Shown: positions 51,166-62,363, counted from the stretch's first letter. The stretch is 64,000 bases of DNA from Flavisolibacter amylovorans (GCF_039541815.1 NZ_BAABGY010000007.1:1-64000), one strand, 5' to 3'. A program made the numbers and translations. Notes: generated from the sequence alone by a model not told the origin.

Positions 51166-51186
51166 CCGGCTCTAAAGTCTTGAACG

Positions 51187-52116
51187 ATGATCAGCAGAAG
51201 GAATATCCGGGTGAAGGTGATGCAGGCGCTGTATACAATGAGTACGATGGGCGATGGTGCGAAGACGGCAGACGCGCAGCGCCTCCTCCAGAAGCACTTC
51301 GACCAGTCGCGTGACCTGCTCCAGTATGTGCTGTACTTTCTGACCGAGGTAGCCGCCTATGCTGAGACCGATTCGTACCAGCGCCGCTCCAAGCACCTGC
51401 CGTCGGCCGAAGACCTCAACGTCAACACCAAGATCTCCGGCAACGAGCTCCTCTGGACCCTGCGCGAGGATCCTTCGCTGAAGGCCGAATGGGAAGCCAT
51501 GAAGCCGGGCCTCCGCATCGACCGCGACCTCCTTCGCCGCGTGTACGTGCAGCTCACCGAATCCGAGGAGTACCGCAGCTATATCGCCACCGGCGAGCGC
51601 GACAAGAAGGGCGAGCGCGCCATCCTCGAGTACATTTTCGAATCCCTGCTGCTGCCCAACGAAGACTTTATCAGTCACATCGAGGAGCTGTATTCCAACT
51701 GGGACGACGACGGCGAGATGGTCGTGCAACTGGTGCAGGGATACCTCACGAAGCCGGGCTCCTTCCGCATCGATCCCTTCGTATCCCCCGACAAGCTGCA
51801 GTTTGCCAAAAGCCTGCTGGCGACGGTGCTGGAAAAGGGCGAGCAACTCGATTCCTATATTCACCCCAAGCTGAAGAACTGGGACGCCGAGCGCATTGCC
51901 GCACTCGACATGATCCTGATGAAGATGGGCGTAGCCGAGCTGCTCTTTTTCGAAACGATCCCGCCGAAGGTCACCATCAACGAATATATCGAGCTTGCCA
52001 AGGAGTACAGTACCGGCCAGAGCGGCCAGTTCGTGAACGGCATCCTCGACAACATCCACAAGGAACTCGCGGGCGAGGGCAAGCTGCACAAAACAGATTT
52101 CAAAAAAGGCGCGTAA
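51187..52116 (+). CDS. nusB: Transcription antitermination factor NusB (long form)
   Basis: A 309-residue protein, about twice the length of proteobacterial NusB. It starts MISRRNIRVKVMQALYTM, the usual NusB opening. The all-helical NusB fold is completed in the C-terminal half (DWDAERIAALDMILMKMGVAELLFFETIPPKVTINEYIELAKEYST, then FVNGILDNIHKEL). The insertion between the first helices and the core is typical of Bacteroidota. NusB acts with NusE on boxA RNA to prevent termination in rRNA operons. It is followed by DUF1573, yajC and coaE. Confidence 0.95.
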   Translation: MISRRNIRVKVMQALYTMSTMGDGAKTADAQRLLQKHFDQSRDLLQYVLYFLTEVAAYAETDSYQRRSKHLPSAEDLNVNTKISGNELLWTLREDPSLKAEWEAMKPGLRIDRDLLRRVYVQLTESEEYRSYIATGERDKKGERAILEYIFESLLLPNEDFISHIEELYSNWDDDGEMVVQLVQGYLTKPGSFRIDPFVSPDKLQFAKSLLATVLEKGEQLDSYIHPKLKNWDAERIAALDMILMKMGVAELLFFETIPPKVTINEYIELAKEYSTGQSGQFVNGILDNIHKELAGEGKLHKTDFKKGA

Positions 52117-52120
52117 CCAA

Positions 52121-52128
52121 TAACTTTG
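52121..52128 (+). promoter_or_regulatory. Promoter -7 element TAACTTTG
   Basis: Perfect TAnnTTTG in the 30-bp gap between nusB and the DUF1573 gene, giving that gene and yajC their own start. Confidence 0.5.
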
Positions 52129-52146
52129 CGGCCTTAACAGAAGCAC

Positions 52147-52602
52147 ATGAAGCACCTGCTCACCGCCTGCACCGCACTCGTACTTTTTGCCGCCTGCACC
52201 AGCGACGACGCGAAGCATAACGGCGCCCAGAAAGATTCGCTCGCCACCGCCAGCGTGGCTCCCGGTGCGGATTCCGCCAACGCCACCACGATCCAGTGGC
52301 TCGACTCCACCTACCAGGATATGGGCCGCGTGATGGAAGGCGGCAAGGTGGAGGTCGCATTCCGCTTCCGCAATACAGGCACGAAGCCGCTCATCATCCA
52401 GTCGGCCAACGCGACCTGTGGCTGCACGGTGGCCGAAAAGCCGAACGACCCGATCGCGCCCGGAGCCGAAGGCCGCATCGTAGGCACCTTCAACAGCGAG
52501 GGCCGCGTGGGCACCAACGACAAGAACATCACGGTGATCGCCAACACGCTGCCGCAGCTGCACGACCTCCGTTTCAAAGTAGAAGTAGCAAAGAATCAAT
52601 AA
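52147..52602 (+). CDS. DUF1573 lipoprotein
   Basis: A 151-residue lipoprotein with lipobox LFAAC (C17). The mature part is an immunoglobulin-like DUF1573/HYDIN-type domain: VAFRFRNTGTKPLIIQSANATCGCT, which holds a conserved CGC, then FNSEGRVGTNDKNITVIANT. Members are envelope proteins of unknown function and are frequently encoded next to yajC in this phylum, as here (16-bp gap). Confidence 0.9.
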   Translation: MKHLLTACTALVLFAACTSDDAKHNGAQKDSLATASVAPGADSANATTIQWLDSTYQDMGRVMEGGKVEVAFRFRNTGTKPLIIQSANATCGCTVAEKPNDPIAPGAEGRIVGTFNSEGRVGTNDKNITVIANTLPQLHDLRFKVEVAKNQ

Positions 52603-52618
52603 CCAAATACCACCATTC

Positions 52619-52951
52619 ATGTTCTTATTACAAGCCCCTCCCGGTGCCGGATATTCCCAGTTCATCCTCATCGGCGGCATGATCCTCGTGTTCTGGCTGT
52701 TCTTCATCCGCCCGCAGGCGAAGCGCCAGAAACTGCAAAAGACCTTTATCAGCGACCTCCAGCCCGGCGACCAGGTGGTGACCATCGCGGGCATCCACGG
52801 CCGTATCAGCCGCCTCAACGAAGACGGCACCACCTTCGAGCTCGAAGTGGCCCGCGGCTACACGATGCGTATGGAGCGCTCCTCCATCTCCATGGAAATG
52901 ACGCAGGCCCTCAAGAAGGGTGTTACGCCCGCCGTGGCCGACAAGAAATAA
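52619..52951 (+). CDS. yajC: Preprotein translocase subunit YajC
   Basis: A 110-residue inner-membrane protein of the SecDF-YajC accessory complex. A hydrophobic N-terminal helix (YSQFILIGGMILVFWLFFI) is followed by RPQAKRQKLQKTFISDLQPGDQVVTIAGIHGRI, the signature of the family. It lies 16 bases after DUF1573. A hairpin follows its stop codon. secDF is 3.5 kb downstream in a separate unit. Confidence 0.95.
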   Translation: MFLLQAPPGAGYSQFILIGGMILVFWLFFIRPQAKRQKLQKTFISDLQPGDQVVTIAGIHGRISRLNEDGTTFELEVARGYTMRMERSSISMEMTQALKKGVTPAVADKK

Positions 52952-52982
52952 GCGCGCGCGCAGTCGACGAACGTTATTTTTG

Positions 52983-53010
52983 ATCCGGAGGTTGCACTCC
53001 GGATTTTTTT
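52983..53010 (+). terminator. Terminator-like hairpin whose T-run ends at the coaE ATG
   Basis: Stem ATCCGGAG/CTCCGGAT (52983-53004) with a GTTGCA loop and seven T, the last being the base before the coaE start codon. A TATTTTTG element (52975-52982), a perfect TAnnTTTG, immediately precedes it. Confidence 0.7.
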
Positions 53011-53601
53011 ATGCTGCGCATCGGACTCACAGGTGGTATCGGCTCGGGAAAAAGCACGGTGGCCCGGATCTTCCGGTTGCTGGGCGTACCCGTGTACGAC
53101 GCCGACGGGGCTACAAAGCGGCTATACGCCACCCATGCCGGCCTGCAGGCCGCGCTGAAGGAGCATTTTGGCGCCGACATCTATATCGGTCAGGAACTCG
53201 ACCGCGCGAAGCTGGCCGCCCTCGTGTTTGGAGATCCCGAAAAGCTCGCCCTGCTCAACAGCCTCGCACACCCGCCCACGATCGCCGATGCCGAGGCCTG
53301 GATGGCGCGGCAACGGGCCCCCTATGTCATCAAGGAAGCGGCCCTGCTGTTCGAGAGCGGCTCTGCCGCCGGCCTCGATCACATCATCGGCGTTTCGGCC
53401 CCTCAGCATATCCGGCTGCAGCGCGCCATGCAGCGCGACGGCGCCACCCGCGAAGCGATCCAGGACCGCATGCGCCGCCAGATCGATGAAGGGATCAAGA
53501 TGCGGCTCTGCGACTTCGTGGTGCACAACGACGAGCAGCAATTTCTCATACCGCAGGTCATCGCCTTACACCAGAGAATTCTTCAGCTTGCAGCACGATA
53601 G
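53011..53601 (+). CDS. coaE: Dephospho-CoA kinase
   Basis: A 196-residue enzyme for the last step of coenzyme A synthesis: ATP phosphorylates the 3'-OH of dephospho-CoA. The P-loop GGIGSGKST (residues 8-16), YDADGATKRLY with the catalytic aspartate, and RMRRQIDEGIK of the lid are visible. Length is normal. The start at 53011 follows a terminator hairpin directly, with no room for a Shine-Dalgarno sequence apart from GGAG in the stem. Confidence 0.96.
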   Translation: MLRIGLTGGIGSGKSTVARIFRLLGVPVYDADGATKRLYATHAGLQAALKEHFGADIYIGQELDRAKLAALVFGDPEKLALLNSLAHPPTIADAEAWMARQRAPYVIKEAALLFESGSAAGLDHIIGVSAPQHIRLQRAMQRDGATREAIQDRMRRQIDEGIKMRLCDFVVHNDEQQFLIPQVIALHQRILQLAAR

Positions 53602-53650
53602 GTTTTCAATGGTTTTGTCCCGAAGCTTCGGGAGGTTTTGAAAGGTTTCG
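53600..53650. repeat. GGTTTT-word array with central palindrome
   Basis: GGTTTTCAAT and GGTTTTGT lie left of the perfect palindrome CCCGAAGCTTCGGG (53619-53632), with AGGTTTTGAAAGGTTT to its right. It overlaps the end of coaE. Confidence 0.65.
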
Positions 53651-53671
53651 TCGGAAGCAGGAACTCGAAAT

Positions 53672-53701
53672 AAAAAGCCTCTCCGGGAAGGAAAGGCTTT
53701 T
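53672..53701 (-). terminator. Terminator of the aminotransferase gene
   Basis: AAAAGCCT/AGGCTTTT outer stem with an imperfect inner stem, A and T runs on both sides. Confidence 0.75.
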
Positions 53702-53728
53702 GACTTTTTACTTTTGACTTTTGACTTA
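53700..53728. repeat. Heptad array, word TTTTGAC
   Basis: Four 7-bp units (TTTTGAC, TTTTTAC, TTTTGAC, TTTTGAC) run into the aminotransferase stop codon TTA (coding-strand TAA). Confidence 0.9.
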
Positions 53729-54916
53729 TTGCAGCTTCGCCAGTGCCTCCTTGATCCGCGCAAAGCCCTTTTCGATATTCTCCATGCTGTTGGCAAAAGA
53801 AAGCCGCAGGCATTGCGGGTCGCCGAAAGCGGAGCCCGTAACGGTATTGACGTGGGCTTTGTTGAGGAGGTACATGGCCAGGTCGCTGGCGTTTTCGATG
53901 ACCTCGTCGCCATCGCGTTTGCCGAAATAGTGATCCACGCAAGGGAAGGCATAGAAGGCGCCGTCGGGCTTTGAGAAGCGGAACCCGGGCACTTCCGCCA
54001 TCAGCTCCAGCACCCGCGCACGGCGACGGGCAAACTCGGCCACCATGGCCTTTGTAGCGTCCAGCGGTGCGGTGAGCGCCGTGATGGCGGCACGCTGCGT
54101 GATCGCATTGGTGCCGCTCGTGAACTGTCCCTGCAGCTTCTCGCAGGCCTTGGCGATCTCCTTCGGTGCGGCGAGGTAGCCCAAGCGCCAGCCGGTCATG
54201 GCAAAGCCCTTCGAAAGGCCGTTGATGATGATGGTGCGGTCCTTCATCCACTCGAACTGCGCGATGCTTTCCATGCAGTTGCAATAGTTGATGTATTCGT
54301 AGATCTCGTCGGAGATCACGAGTACGTTCGGGTGCCTGCGAAACACCTCGGCAAGGCCTTCGAGCTCTTTCCGCGAATACACGGCGCCGGAGGGGTTGCA
54401 GGGGGAGGAGAACATGAACAGGCGCGTCTTGGGCGTGATGGCTGCCTCGAGCTGTTCGGGTGTGATCTTGTAGTCGTTGTCGATAGAGCCGGGGATCTTC
54501 ACCACGGTGCCTTCGGCGAGGTTAACCAGCGCCTCGTAGGTGACCCAGAACGGCGTCGGGATAATGACCTCGTCGCCCTTGTTAATGACGGCCAGCACGG
54601 CGTTGGCGAGGGAGTGCTTGGCGCCGGTGGACACGATGATCTGGTCAGGTGTGTATTCGAGGCTGTTGTCGCGGCGGAACTTGCCGCAGATCGCCTCACG
54701 CAGGTCAAGGTAGCCGGCCACCGGGGTGTAGTGGCTCCAGTTGTCGTCGATGGCCGCCTTGGCGGCTTCCTTGATGTGTTCGGGCGTATCGAAGTCGGGC
54801 TCCCCGAGGCTCAGGTCTACCAGGTCCACGCCCTGCGCGCGCAGCTCGCGGCCCAGCTTGGCCATACGTAATGTCTCGGGTTCGTTAAACAGCAGCAATC
54901 GTGAAGCAAGTTCCAT
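53726..54916 (-). CDS. PLP-dependent class I/II aminotransferase (aspartate-type)
   Basis: A 396-residue aminotransferase. The PLP-binding lysine K236 is in INGLSKGFAMTGWRLGY. SDEIYEYINY supplies the aspartate and tyrosine that contact the cofactor, and SSPCNPSGAVYS plus the GEPDFDTPEHI start are typical of aspartate/tyrosine aminotransferases of subgroup I-gamma. It probably makes or uses aspartate with 2-oxoglutarate; the exact amino acid cannot be fixed. It is monocistronic, with its own near-consensus promoter and terminator. Confidence 0.93.
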   Translation of the reverse strand: MELASRLLLFNEPETLRMAKLGRELRAQGVDLVDLSLGEPDFDTPEHIKEAAKAAIDDNWSHYTPVAGYLDLREAICGKFRRDNSLEYTPDQIIVSTGAKHSLANAVLAVINKGDEVIIPTPFWVTYEALVNLAEGTVVKIPGSIDNDYKITPEQLEAAITPKTRLFMFSSPCNPSGAVYSRKELEGLAEVFRRHPNVLVISDEIYEYINYCNCMESIAQFEWMKDRTIIINGLSKGFAMTGWRLGYLAAPKEIAKACEKLQGQFTSGTNAITQRAAITALTAPLDATKAMVAEFARRRARVLELMAEVPGFRFSKPDGAFYAFPCVDHYFGKRDGDEVIENASDLAMYLLNKAHVNTVTGSAFGDPQCLRLSFANSMENIEKGFARIKEALAKLQ

Positions 54917-54933
54917 GATGTATGGGAAAGGGG

Positions 54934-54941
54934 CAAAAGTA
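54934..54941 (-). promoter_or_regulatory. Promoter -7 element TACTTTTG of the aminotransferase gene
   Basis: Perfect TAnnTTTG, 17 bases before the ATG. Confidence 0.55.
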
Positions 54942-55059
54942 AGGAAATACGTTTCCTGCGCAACCCTTCATGTAATTGCCACACGGCATGGTCTGCCGGG
55001 CAGTCGGAACGGTCATGGCCCGCCGGTAGCGTCAAAACTTCTCACGGGCACCAGCGAGC

Positions 55060-55083
55060 TACAAACTTCAAACGACAAACTGT
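55060..55083. repeat. Heptad array, word CAAACTT
   Basis: Three exact 7-bp units (CAAACTT, CAAACGA, CAAACTG) end two bases from the stop codon of the beta-lactamase-fold lipoprotein. Confidence 0.75.
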
Positions 55084-55084
55084 C

Positions 55085-56359
55085 TCACCGCGGCAAGCCA
55101 CCCAGGTCGGCCTTGCGTTCACGCGGACGGGCGCGCTCGTGCTCCAGCAGCACTTCGCCGAGCCGCTGCAAAAAGCGGAAGCCAACTCTGTAGGCATACC
55201 TGTCGTCGTTGTAAATGCCGTCGGGATTGCAGGAGATGACGGCGCTCAGGAAGAACTCGATGCCCTGTGCCTTGTCTACGATATAGGCCGCATCGATCAG
55301 GAAGCCGTATGCGTCGCCTTCCTTGTTGTAAACCCGCACCCCGTCGATGGCCGGTGCCTCGCCGCCATACAGCAGCAGCTTCGAATAGGTGTCTTTGTAG
55401 CTGCTGTCGTAGGCGGGGTAGTCCGACTCACGCGGCCAGCGGCTAATATAGTCGAGCAGGAAGGCACGGTCGTCCTCGGAGATGCGGAAGCGCTGCCGCT
55501 CGGGCACGGCTTCGGGCAGGATCAGGCTGATGAGGATCGAATGGAGGTCGCGGAGGGGGAGGCGGTTCTTTTTGGAGAAGTCGAAGGGCGCCCGCACCAG
55601 CGAGTCGCCGCGGTAGAAGCCGGTGCCGGCGGAGTCGTGGCGGACGTGGTACACCATACCGCTCCGTTCCAGCGGCTTGCGGTGCAGGAGCCGGCCCGAG
55701 GAGTCGAGGAGGCGCACCGGGTTGGCGGCGCGGTTTTCTGCTTCCGGCAGGAAGATGTTGAGGCGGTGCACGATCTGCACGGAGTCGTACCCGCGGCGCT
55801 GCAGCTCGCGGTTGATGTATTCCTGCCCCAGGAACTCGTAAAGGCGGTTGTAGGCGTCGTTATCGCTCACCAGCAGGATCTTCCGAATATACTGCGCCAC
55901 CGTGGGGCGGCCGTCGGGGGAGGAGGGGTCGTTGTACACGGCGGTCTGCCGGGGCGTGGCCGCCTCCGTGATCAGGGTGCTGTTGCGGTCGGCGCCGGTT
56001 CCTTTCAGCTCCTGGAGCCGCTGCAGCGCGAGTGCGGCCACGGGCAGCTTTACGGTGGAGGCGGGGTAGAAATAGCGGTCCGGGTTCAGCGCGTAGCTGT
56101 GGTGGGATAGCCGGGGCCGGTTGGCCGCGTCGCGGTCGATGCGGGTATAGAGCACCTGCACGCCCCAGGTGGCGGCGTTGCGGAGCACGGAGTCGAAGTC
56201 GGCGGGGTGCTGGCGGAGGAGGCCGGCGAGAAGGGTGTCGGCAGGTGCCTGCGTGGCAGGGGGGGGCGGGGCCGCCTTGCGGGAGGCGCTGCAGGCGGCG
56301 AGCAGCAGGGCGCCGCCGAGGGCCGCCAGCCGGCCGAATTGGGTGATCCGGGTCGTCAT
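55085..56359 (-). CDS. Class A beta-lactamase-fold serine hydrolase lipoprotein
   Basis: A 424-residue protein with lipobox LLAAC (C23) and a proline-rich linker. The serine-hydrolase motifs are S101-T-V-K104 (FYPASTVKLPVAALAL) and S165-D-N167 (LLVSDNDAYN). A KTG-type third motif is not obvious, and the usual omega-loop glutamate cannot be located, so true beta-lactamase activity is doubtful; a peptidoglycan-related or esterase role is possible. I prefer the ATG at 56359, where a basic N-terminus precedes the hydrophobic helix, over the ATG at 56389. Confidence 0.8.
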   Translation of the reverse strand: MTTRITQFGRLAALGGALLLAACSASRKAAPPPPATQAPADTLLAGLLRQHPADFDSVLRNAATWGVQVLYTRIDRDAANRPRLSHHSYALNPDRYFYPASTVKLPVAALALQRLQELKGTGADRNSTLITEAATPRQTAVYNDPSSPDGRPTVAQYIRKILLVSDNDAYNRLYEFLGQEYINRELQRRGYDSVQIVHRLNIFLPEAENRAANPVRLLDSSGRLLHRKPLERSGMVYHVRHDSAGTGFYRGDSLVRAPFDFSKKNRLPLRDLHSILISLILPEAVPERQRFRISEDDRAFLLDYISRWPRESDYPAYDSSYKDTYSKLLLYGGEAPAIDGVRVYNKEGDAYGFLIDAAYIVDKAQGIEFFLSAVISCNPDGIYNDDRYAYRVGFRFLQRLGEVLLEHERARPRERKADLGGLPR

Positions 56360-56448
56360 ATCGTTAAAGTGGCGCAATGCCTTGTCCAACGCCCGTTTAT
56401 GCGCGGTGGAGCGTGCGAAGAAAGCGCATGAATGTAAGCCGAAAAAGC

Positions 56449-56456
56449 TATATTTG
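56449..56456 (+). promoter_or_regulatory. secDF: Promoter -7 element TATATTTG of secDF
   Basis: Perfect TAnnTTTG, 22 bases before the ATG. It lies inside a longer open frame, which is evidence against the longer start. Confidence 0.6.
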
Positions 56457-56478
56457 CCCCTCTTTAAAAAAACCGTGT

Positions 56479-59439
56479 ATGCAATTGAAAGGCCTGGTCC
56501 GTTTCTTCACGATCCTGCTGATCCTGTACTCATTCTATGAATTATCCTTCACCTGGGTGGTGCGCAGCCACGAGAAAAAACTCGAGGCAAAAGCGCAGAG
56601 CTTTGTGAACTTCAACTACCGCAATGCCGACAAAGCCACCAAAGACCAGGCTTTTGCAGACCGGCTGAAGCGCCTGAAGGACAGCACGAAAAACGTGACC
56701 GTACATTATGGCCCCACGGGTGCTATTTCCTACCAGACGGCCAAGCAAAACGAACTCAACCTCGGCCTTGACCTCCAGGGCGGTATCAACGTCACCCTCG
56801 AAGTAGAGCTGGCCGGCCTCCTCCAGTCGATGGCCAACAACAGCCGCGACCCGCAGTTCCTGCAGGCGCTGCAGAACGCCGACAAGCGTAAGGCCAACTC
56901 CGACGCCGACTTCGTGACCCTGTTCCGCGACGAGTATAAGAAACTGAACCCCAACGGCCGCCTCGCTACCCTGTTTGCCGTTGCCGGCCAGGACCGGATC
57001 AAGCCTAACGCTACCGACGACCAGGTGGTGAGCGCCATCCGTACCGAGGCCAACGATGCCTTCGACCGTACCTTCCGCGTACTGCAGACCCGTATCGACC
57101 AGTTCGGTGTGGCCCAGCCCAACATCAACCCCGACAAGCAGCGCGGCATCATCACCGTAGAGCTTCCGGGCGTTCAGGACGAAGAGCGTGTACGCAAGTT
57201 CCTGCAATCCTCCGCCAACCTCCAGTTCTGGGAAGTGTACAACCTGAGCGAGCTCGTAACCTCGCTGCAGGCTGCCGACAAGGCTTTTGTAGCAGCCATG
57301 GGTGGCAACACCGATACCACGGGCGGCAAGAAGATCGACTCCGCCAACCTTCCTTCCCTGTTCCGCTACCTCATTCCCCTGCAGCAGGACAACGGCATCG
57401 TGGGCATGGTGTCGACCAACGACACGAGCCTCGTGCGCCAGTACCTGAACATGCCGACCGTTCGCGCGGCCTTCCCGGCCGACATCGCGTTCGCCTACGG
57501 TATGCCCGAGGCCGGCAACAACAAAACACAGCCCTCTGCCTTCGTGCCGCTCTACGGCCTCAAGACCTACGGCCGCGCCAAGGCCAAGATCGAGGGCGAA
57601 GGCATCGTGGATGCCCGCAACGACTTCAACCAGGTTTCCGGTAAGTCGGAAGTGACCATGAAGATGAACCCGACCGCCGCCCGCCTCTGGGCCGACATGA
57701 CGGGTGCCAACAAAGGCCGCTTCATCGCCATCGTGCTCGACAACATCGTGTATTCCGCCCCCGTGGTGAACGACAAGATCGAAGGTGGATCCTCTTCCAT
57801 CTCCGGTGGCTTCTCCATCACCGAGGCGAAGGACCTTGCCAACATCCTCAAGGCCGGTAAGCTGCCTGCTCCCGCCAAGATCGTTGCCTTCCAGCAGGTA
57901 GGCCCCACCCTCGGTAAAGACGCCGTGAAAGGCGGTATGTATGCCTTCGGCCTTTCCTTCGTGGTGATCTTCCTGCTCATGCTCGTGTACTACAACACGT
58001 CGGGCTGGGTGGCCAACATCGCGCTGATCCTCAACCTCCTCTTCACCATCGGTGTACTCACGGGCCTCGGCGCCACCCTCACCGCAGCGGGTATTGCTGG
58101 TCTTGTACTGACGATCGGTATGGCCGTGGATACGAACGTGATCATCTACGAGCGCATCAAGGAAGAGCTGACGAAAGGCAAGAATTACCAGCAGGCTGTC
58201 AATGAGGGCTACCGCCGCTCGCTGCCGCCGGTGCTCGACGCCCACGTTACGACCCTCCTCACCGCCATCATCCTGTTCTCCTTCGGTCTCGGCCCCGTAA
58301 AAGGCTTCGCCACCACCCAGATCATCGGTATCCTCCTGTCGCTGTTCTGCGGTATCCTGGTGAGCCGCTGGGTGTCCGACATCTTCATGCGCAAAGGCCG
58401 TCACCTCGAGTACTTCACGGGTGTGTCGAAGCGCGTGTTCAAGCATGCCGCCTATAAGTTCATCGAATACCGTAAGGTAGCCTACGGCATCTCGTTCGTG
58501 GTGCTTGCCCTCGGTATCGCTTCCCTGTTCCATGGCTTCGACTATGGTGTGGAATTCCGCGGCGGCCGCTCTTACGTGGTGCGCTTCGACAAGCCCGCCA
58601 ATGTTGACGCGGTGCGCGACGACCTGAAGGCCTCCTTCGGCGAGAACCCGGTGATCAAGACGATCGGTGCCGACAATCAGCTCGACATCACGACTTCGTA
58701 CCTCATTACGCAGACCGGTGCCGCTACCGACAACGCGGTACAGGCGAAGCTGTTCGAAGGCCTGCAGAAGCACCTGCCCGCCGGCCTCACCTACGACCAG
58801 TTCCAGACCAGGTACAAGCTCGGCTCCACCACGGTGCTGCCGACGATCTCCGACGACCTGAAGAACGGTGCCAAATGGGCCACCTTCTGGTCGGTACTGA
58901 TCATCGCTCTGTATATCTTCATCCGCTTCCGCGACTGGCGCTATTCCGCCGGTACGATCGTGGCCCTTGCACACGACGTGCTTGTAACGCTGGCCGTGTT
59001 CTCTTTCGCCCGTGAGATCGTTCCCTTCCCGCTCGAGATCGACCAGCACTTCATCGCTGCCGTACTGACGGTGATCGGCTTCTCGATGAACGATACAGTG
59101 ATCGTGTTCGACCGGATCCGCGAGATGAGTCGCCAGATGGTGGGCGCCCCCAAGGAGGTGGTCATCAACAAGGCCATCAACGAAACGCTGAGCCGCACGA
59201 TCATGACCTCGCTCACGGTGTTCCTAACCATCCTGATCCTGTTCCTGGTAGGTGGTGAAGTAACCCGCGGCTTCGCCTTCGCGATGCTGATCGGTGTCAT
59301 CACCGGTACCTACTCCTCGATCTTCGTTGCCGCCCCGATCCTTGTGGACCTCGGTGGCAAGAAGCCCCTCGGCGAGCCCCTGCCCACCGTTGAGGAGCCC
59401 GCAAAGACCCGCAACGAGAAGGCGCTGGCCAAGCACTAA
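56479..59439 (+). CDS. secDF: Protein translocase SecDF (single chain)
   Basis: A 986-residue inner-membrane protein in which SecD and SecF are fused. It uses proton motive force to pull exported proteins through SecYEG. Helix 1 is followed by the D1 motif GLDLQGGINVTLEVE and the periplasmic P1 domain, then the SecD membrane block with GMAVDTNVIIYERIKEEL. The SecF half starts near FDYGVEFRGGRSYVV and carries FSMNDTVIVFDRIREMSRQM. The fused form is usual in this phylum. I chose the ATG at 56479 because the promoter lies just upstream. A strong terminator follows. Confidence 0.97.
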   Translation: MQLKGLVRFFTILLILYSFYELSFTWVVRSHEKKLEAKAQSFVNFNYRNADKATKDQAFADRLKRLKDSTKNVTVHYGPTGAISYQTAKQNELNLGLDLQGGINVTLEVELAGLLQSMANNSRDPQFLQALQNADKRKANSDADFVTLFRDEYKKLNPNGRLATLFAVAGQDRIKPNATDDQVVSAIRTEANDAFDRTFRVLQTRIDQFGVAQPNINPDKQRGIITVELPGVQDEERVRKFLQSSANLQFWEVYNLSELVTSLQAADKAFVAAMGGNTDTTGGKKIDSANLPSLFRYLIPLQQDNGIVGMVSTNDTSLVRQYLNMPTVRAAFPADIAFAYGMPEAGNNKTQPSAFVPLYGLKTYGRAKAKIEGEGIVDARNDFNQVSGKSEVTMKMNPTAARLWADMTGANKGRFIAIVLDNIVYSAPVVNDKIEGGSSSISGGFSITEAKDLANILKAGKLPAPAKIVAFQQVGPTLGKDAVKGGMYAFGLSFVVIFLLMLVYYNTSGWVANIALILNLLFTIGVLTGLGATLTAAGIAGLVLTIGMAVDTNVIIYERIKEELTKGKNYQQAVNEGYRRSLPPVLDAHVTTLLTAIILFSFGLGPVKGFATTQIIGILLSLFCGILVSRWVSDIFMRKGRHLEYFTGVSKRVFKHAAYKFIEYRKVAYGISFVVLALGIASLFHGFDYGVEFRGGRSYVVRFDKPANVDAVRDDLKASFGENPVIKTIGADNQLDITTSYLITQTGAATDNAVQAKLFEGLQKHLPAGLTYDQFQTRYKLGSTTVLPTISDDLKNGAKWATFWSVLIIALYIFIRFRDWRYSAGTIVALAHDVLVTLAVFSFAREIVPFPLEIDQHFIAAVLTVIGFSMNDTVIVFDRIREMSRQMVGAPKEVVINKAINETLSRTIMTSLTVFLTILILFLVGGEVTRGFAFAMLIGVITGTYSSIFVAAPILVDLGGKKPLGEPLPTVEEPAKTRNEKALAKH

Positions 59440-59456
59440 TTCAAGGTTTTTTTATA

Positions 59457-59487
59457 GAAAATGCCCCGGCTATCCCGGGGCATTTTC
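59457..59487 (+). terminator. secDF: Terminator of secDF
   Basis: Perfect stem GAAAATGCCCCGG/CCGGGGCATTTTC around CTATC. Confidence 0.85.
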
Positions 59488-59491
59488 TATT

Positions 59492-59519
59492 AGGTTTCGG
59501 CGGATTTTGAAAGGTTGGT
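59492..59519. repeat. Short GGTTTC/GGTTGG word remnant
   Basis: AGGTTTCGGCGGATTTTGAAAGGTTGG resembles the GGTTTT word family at 53600, in two to three degenerate units. Confidence 0.4.
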
Positions 59520-59523
59520 CCCT

Positions 59524-59588
59524 ACCAGCCCACGGCTTCAGCCGTGGGTTTTCGATTTCAACCAGCCCATAGCTTCAGCTATGGGTAT
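59524..59588. repeat. Pair of REP elements (CCCACGGCTTCAGCCGTGGG type)
   Basis: Two palindromes, CAGCCCACGGCTTCAGCCGTGGG (about 59525-59548) and CAGCCCATAGCTTCAGCTATGGG (about 59563-59585), share CAGCCCA, GCTTCAGC and TGGGT but carry compensatory changes in the stem. Such elements are mobilised by REP-associated tyrosine transposases (RAYTs); no RAYT gene lies in this window. Confidence 0.8.
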
Positions 59589-59610
59589 TCGTTCCCGATC
59601 ATCCGCACAG

Positions 59611-59646
59611 ACAAAAAAGAGACGCACACCGTGCGTCTCTTTTTTG
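59611..59646. terminator. valS: Terminator of valS (bidirectional)
   Basis: AAAAAAGAGACGCAC/GTGCGTCTCTTTTTT, a long perfect stem around AC-C, 40 bases past the valS stop codon. It uses the GACGCA word of the REP-like elements. Confidence 0.85.
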
Positions 59647-59658
59647 TAGTATCAGCGC

Positions 59659-59680
59659 AGACGCACCTGAATGCGTCTTC
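59659..59680. repeat. GACGCA palindromic REP-like element
   Basis: AGACGCACCTGAATGCGTCT, the same form as at 50079-50096. Confidence 0.6.
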
Positions 59681-59686
59681 ACCCGT

Positions 59687-62323
<2,637 letters not shown>

Positions 62324-62355
62324 GACGCGGTCTTGATATAAACAAAAATGGTGTG

Positions 62356-62363
62356 CGAAGATA
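62356..62363 (-). promoter_or_regulatory. valS: Putative -7 element TATCTTCG of valS
   Basis: One mismatch from TAnnTTTG, 33 bases before the ATG. Confidence 0.4.

Noticed and set aside
56377..56478. N-terminal extension of SecDF
   Set aside because: A perfect -7 promoter element lies within it and SecDF families start at the first helix.
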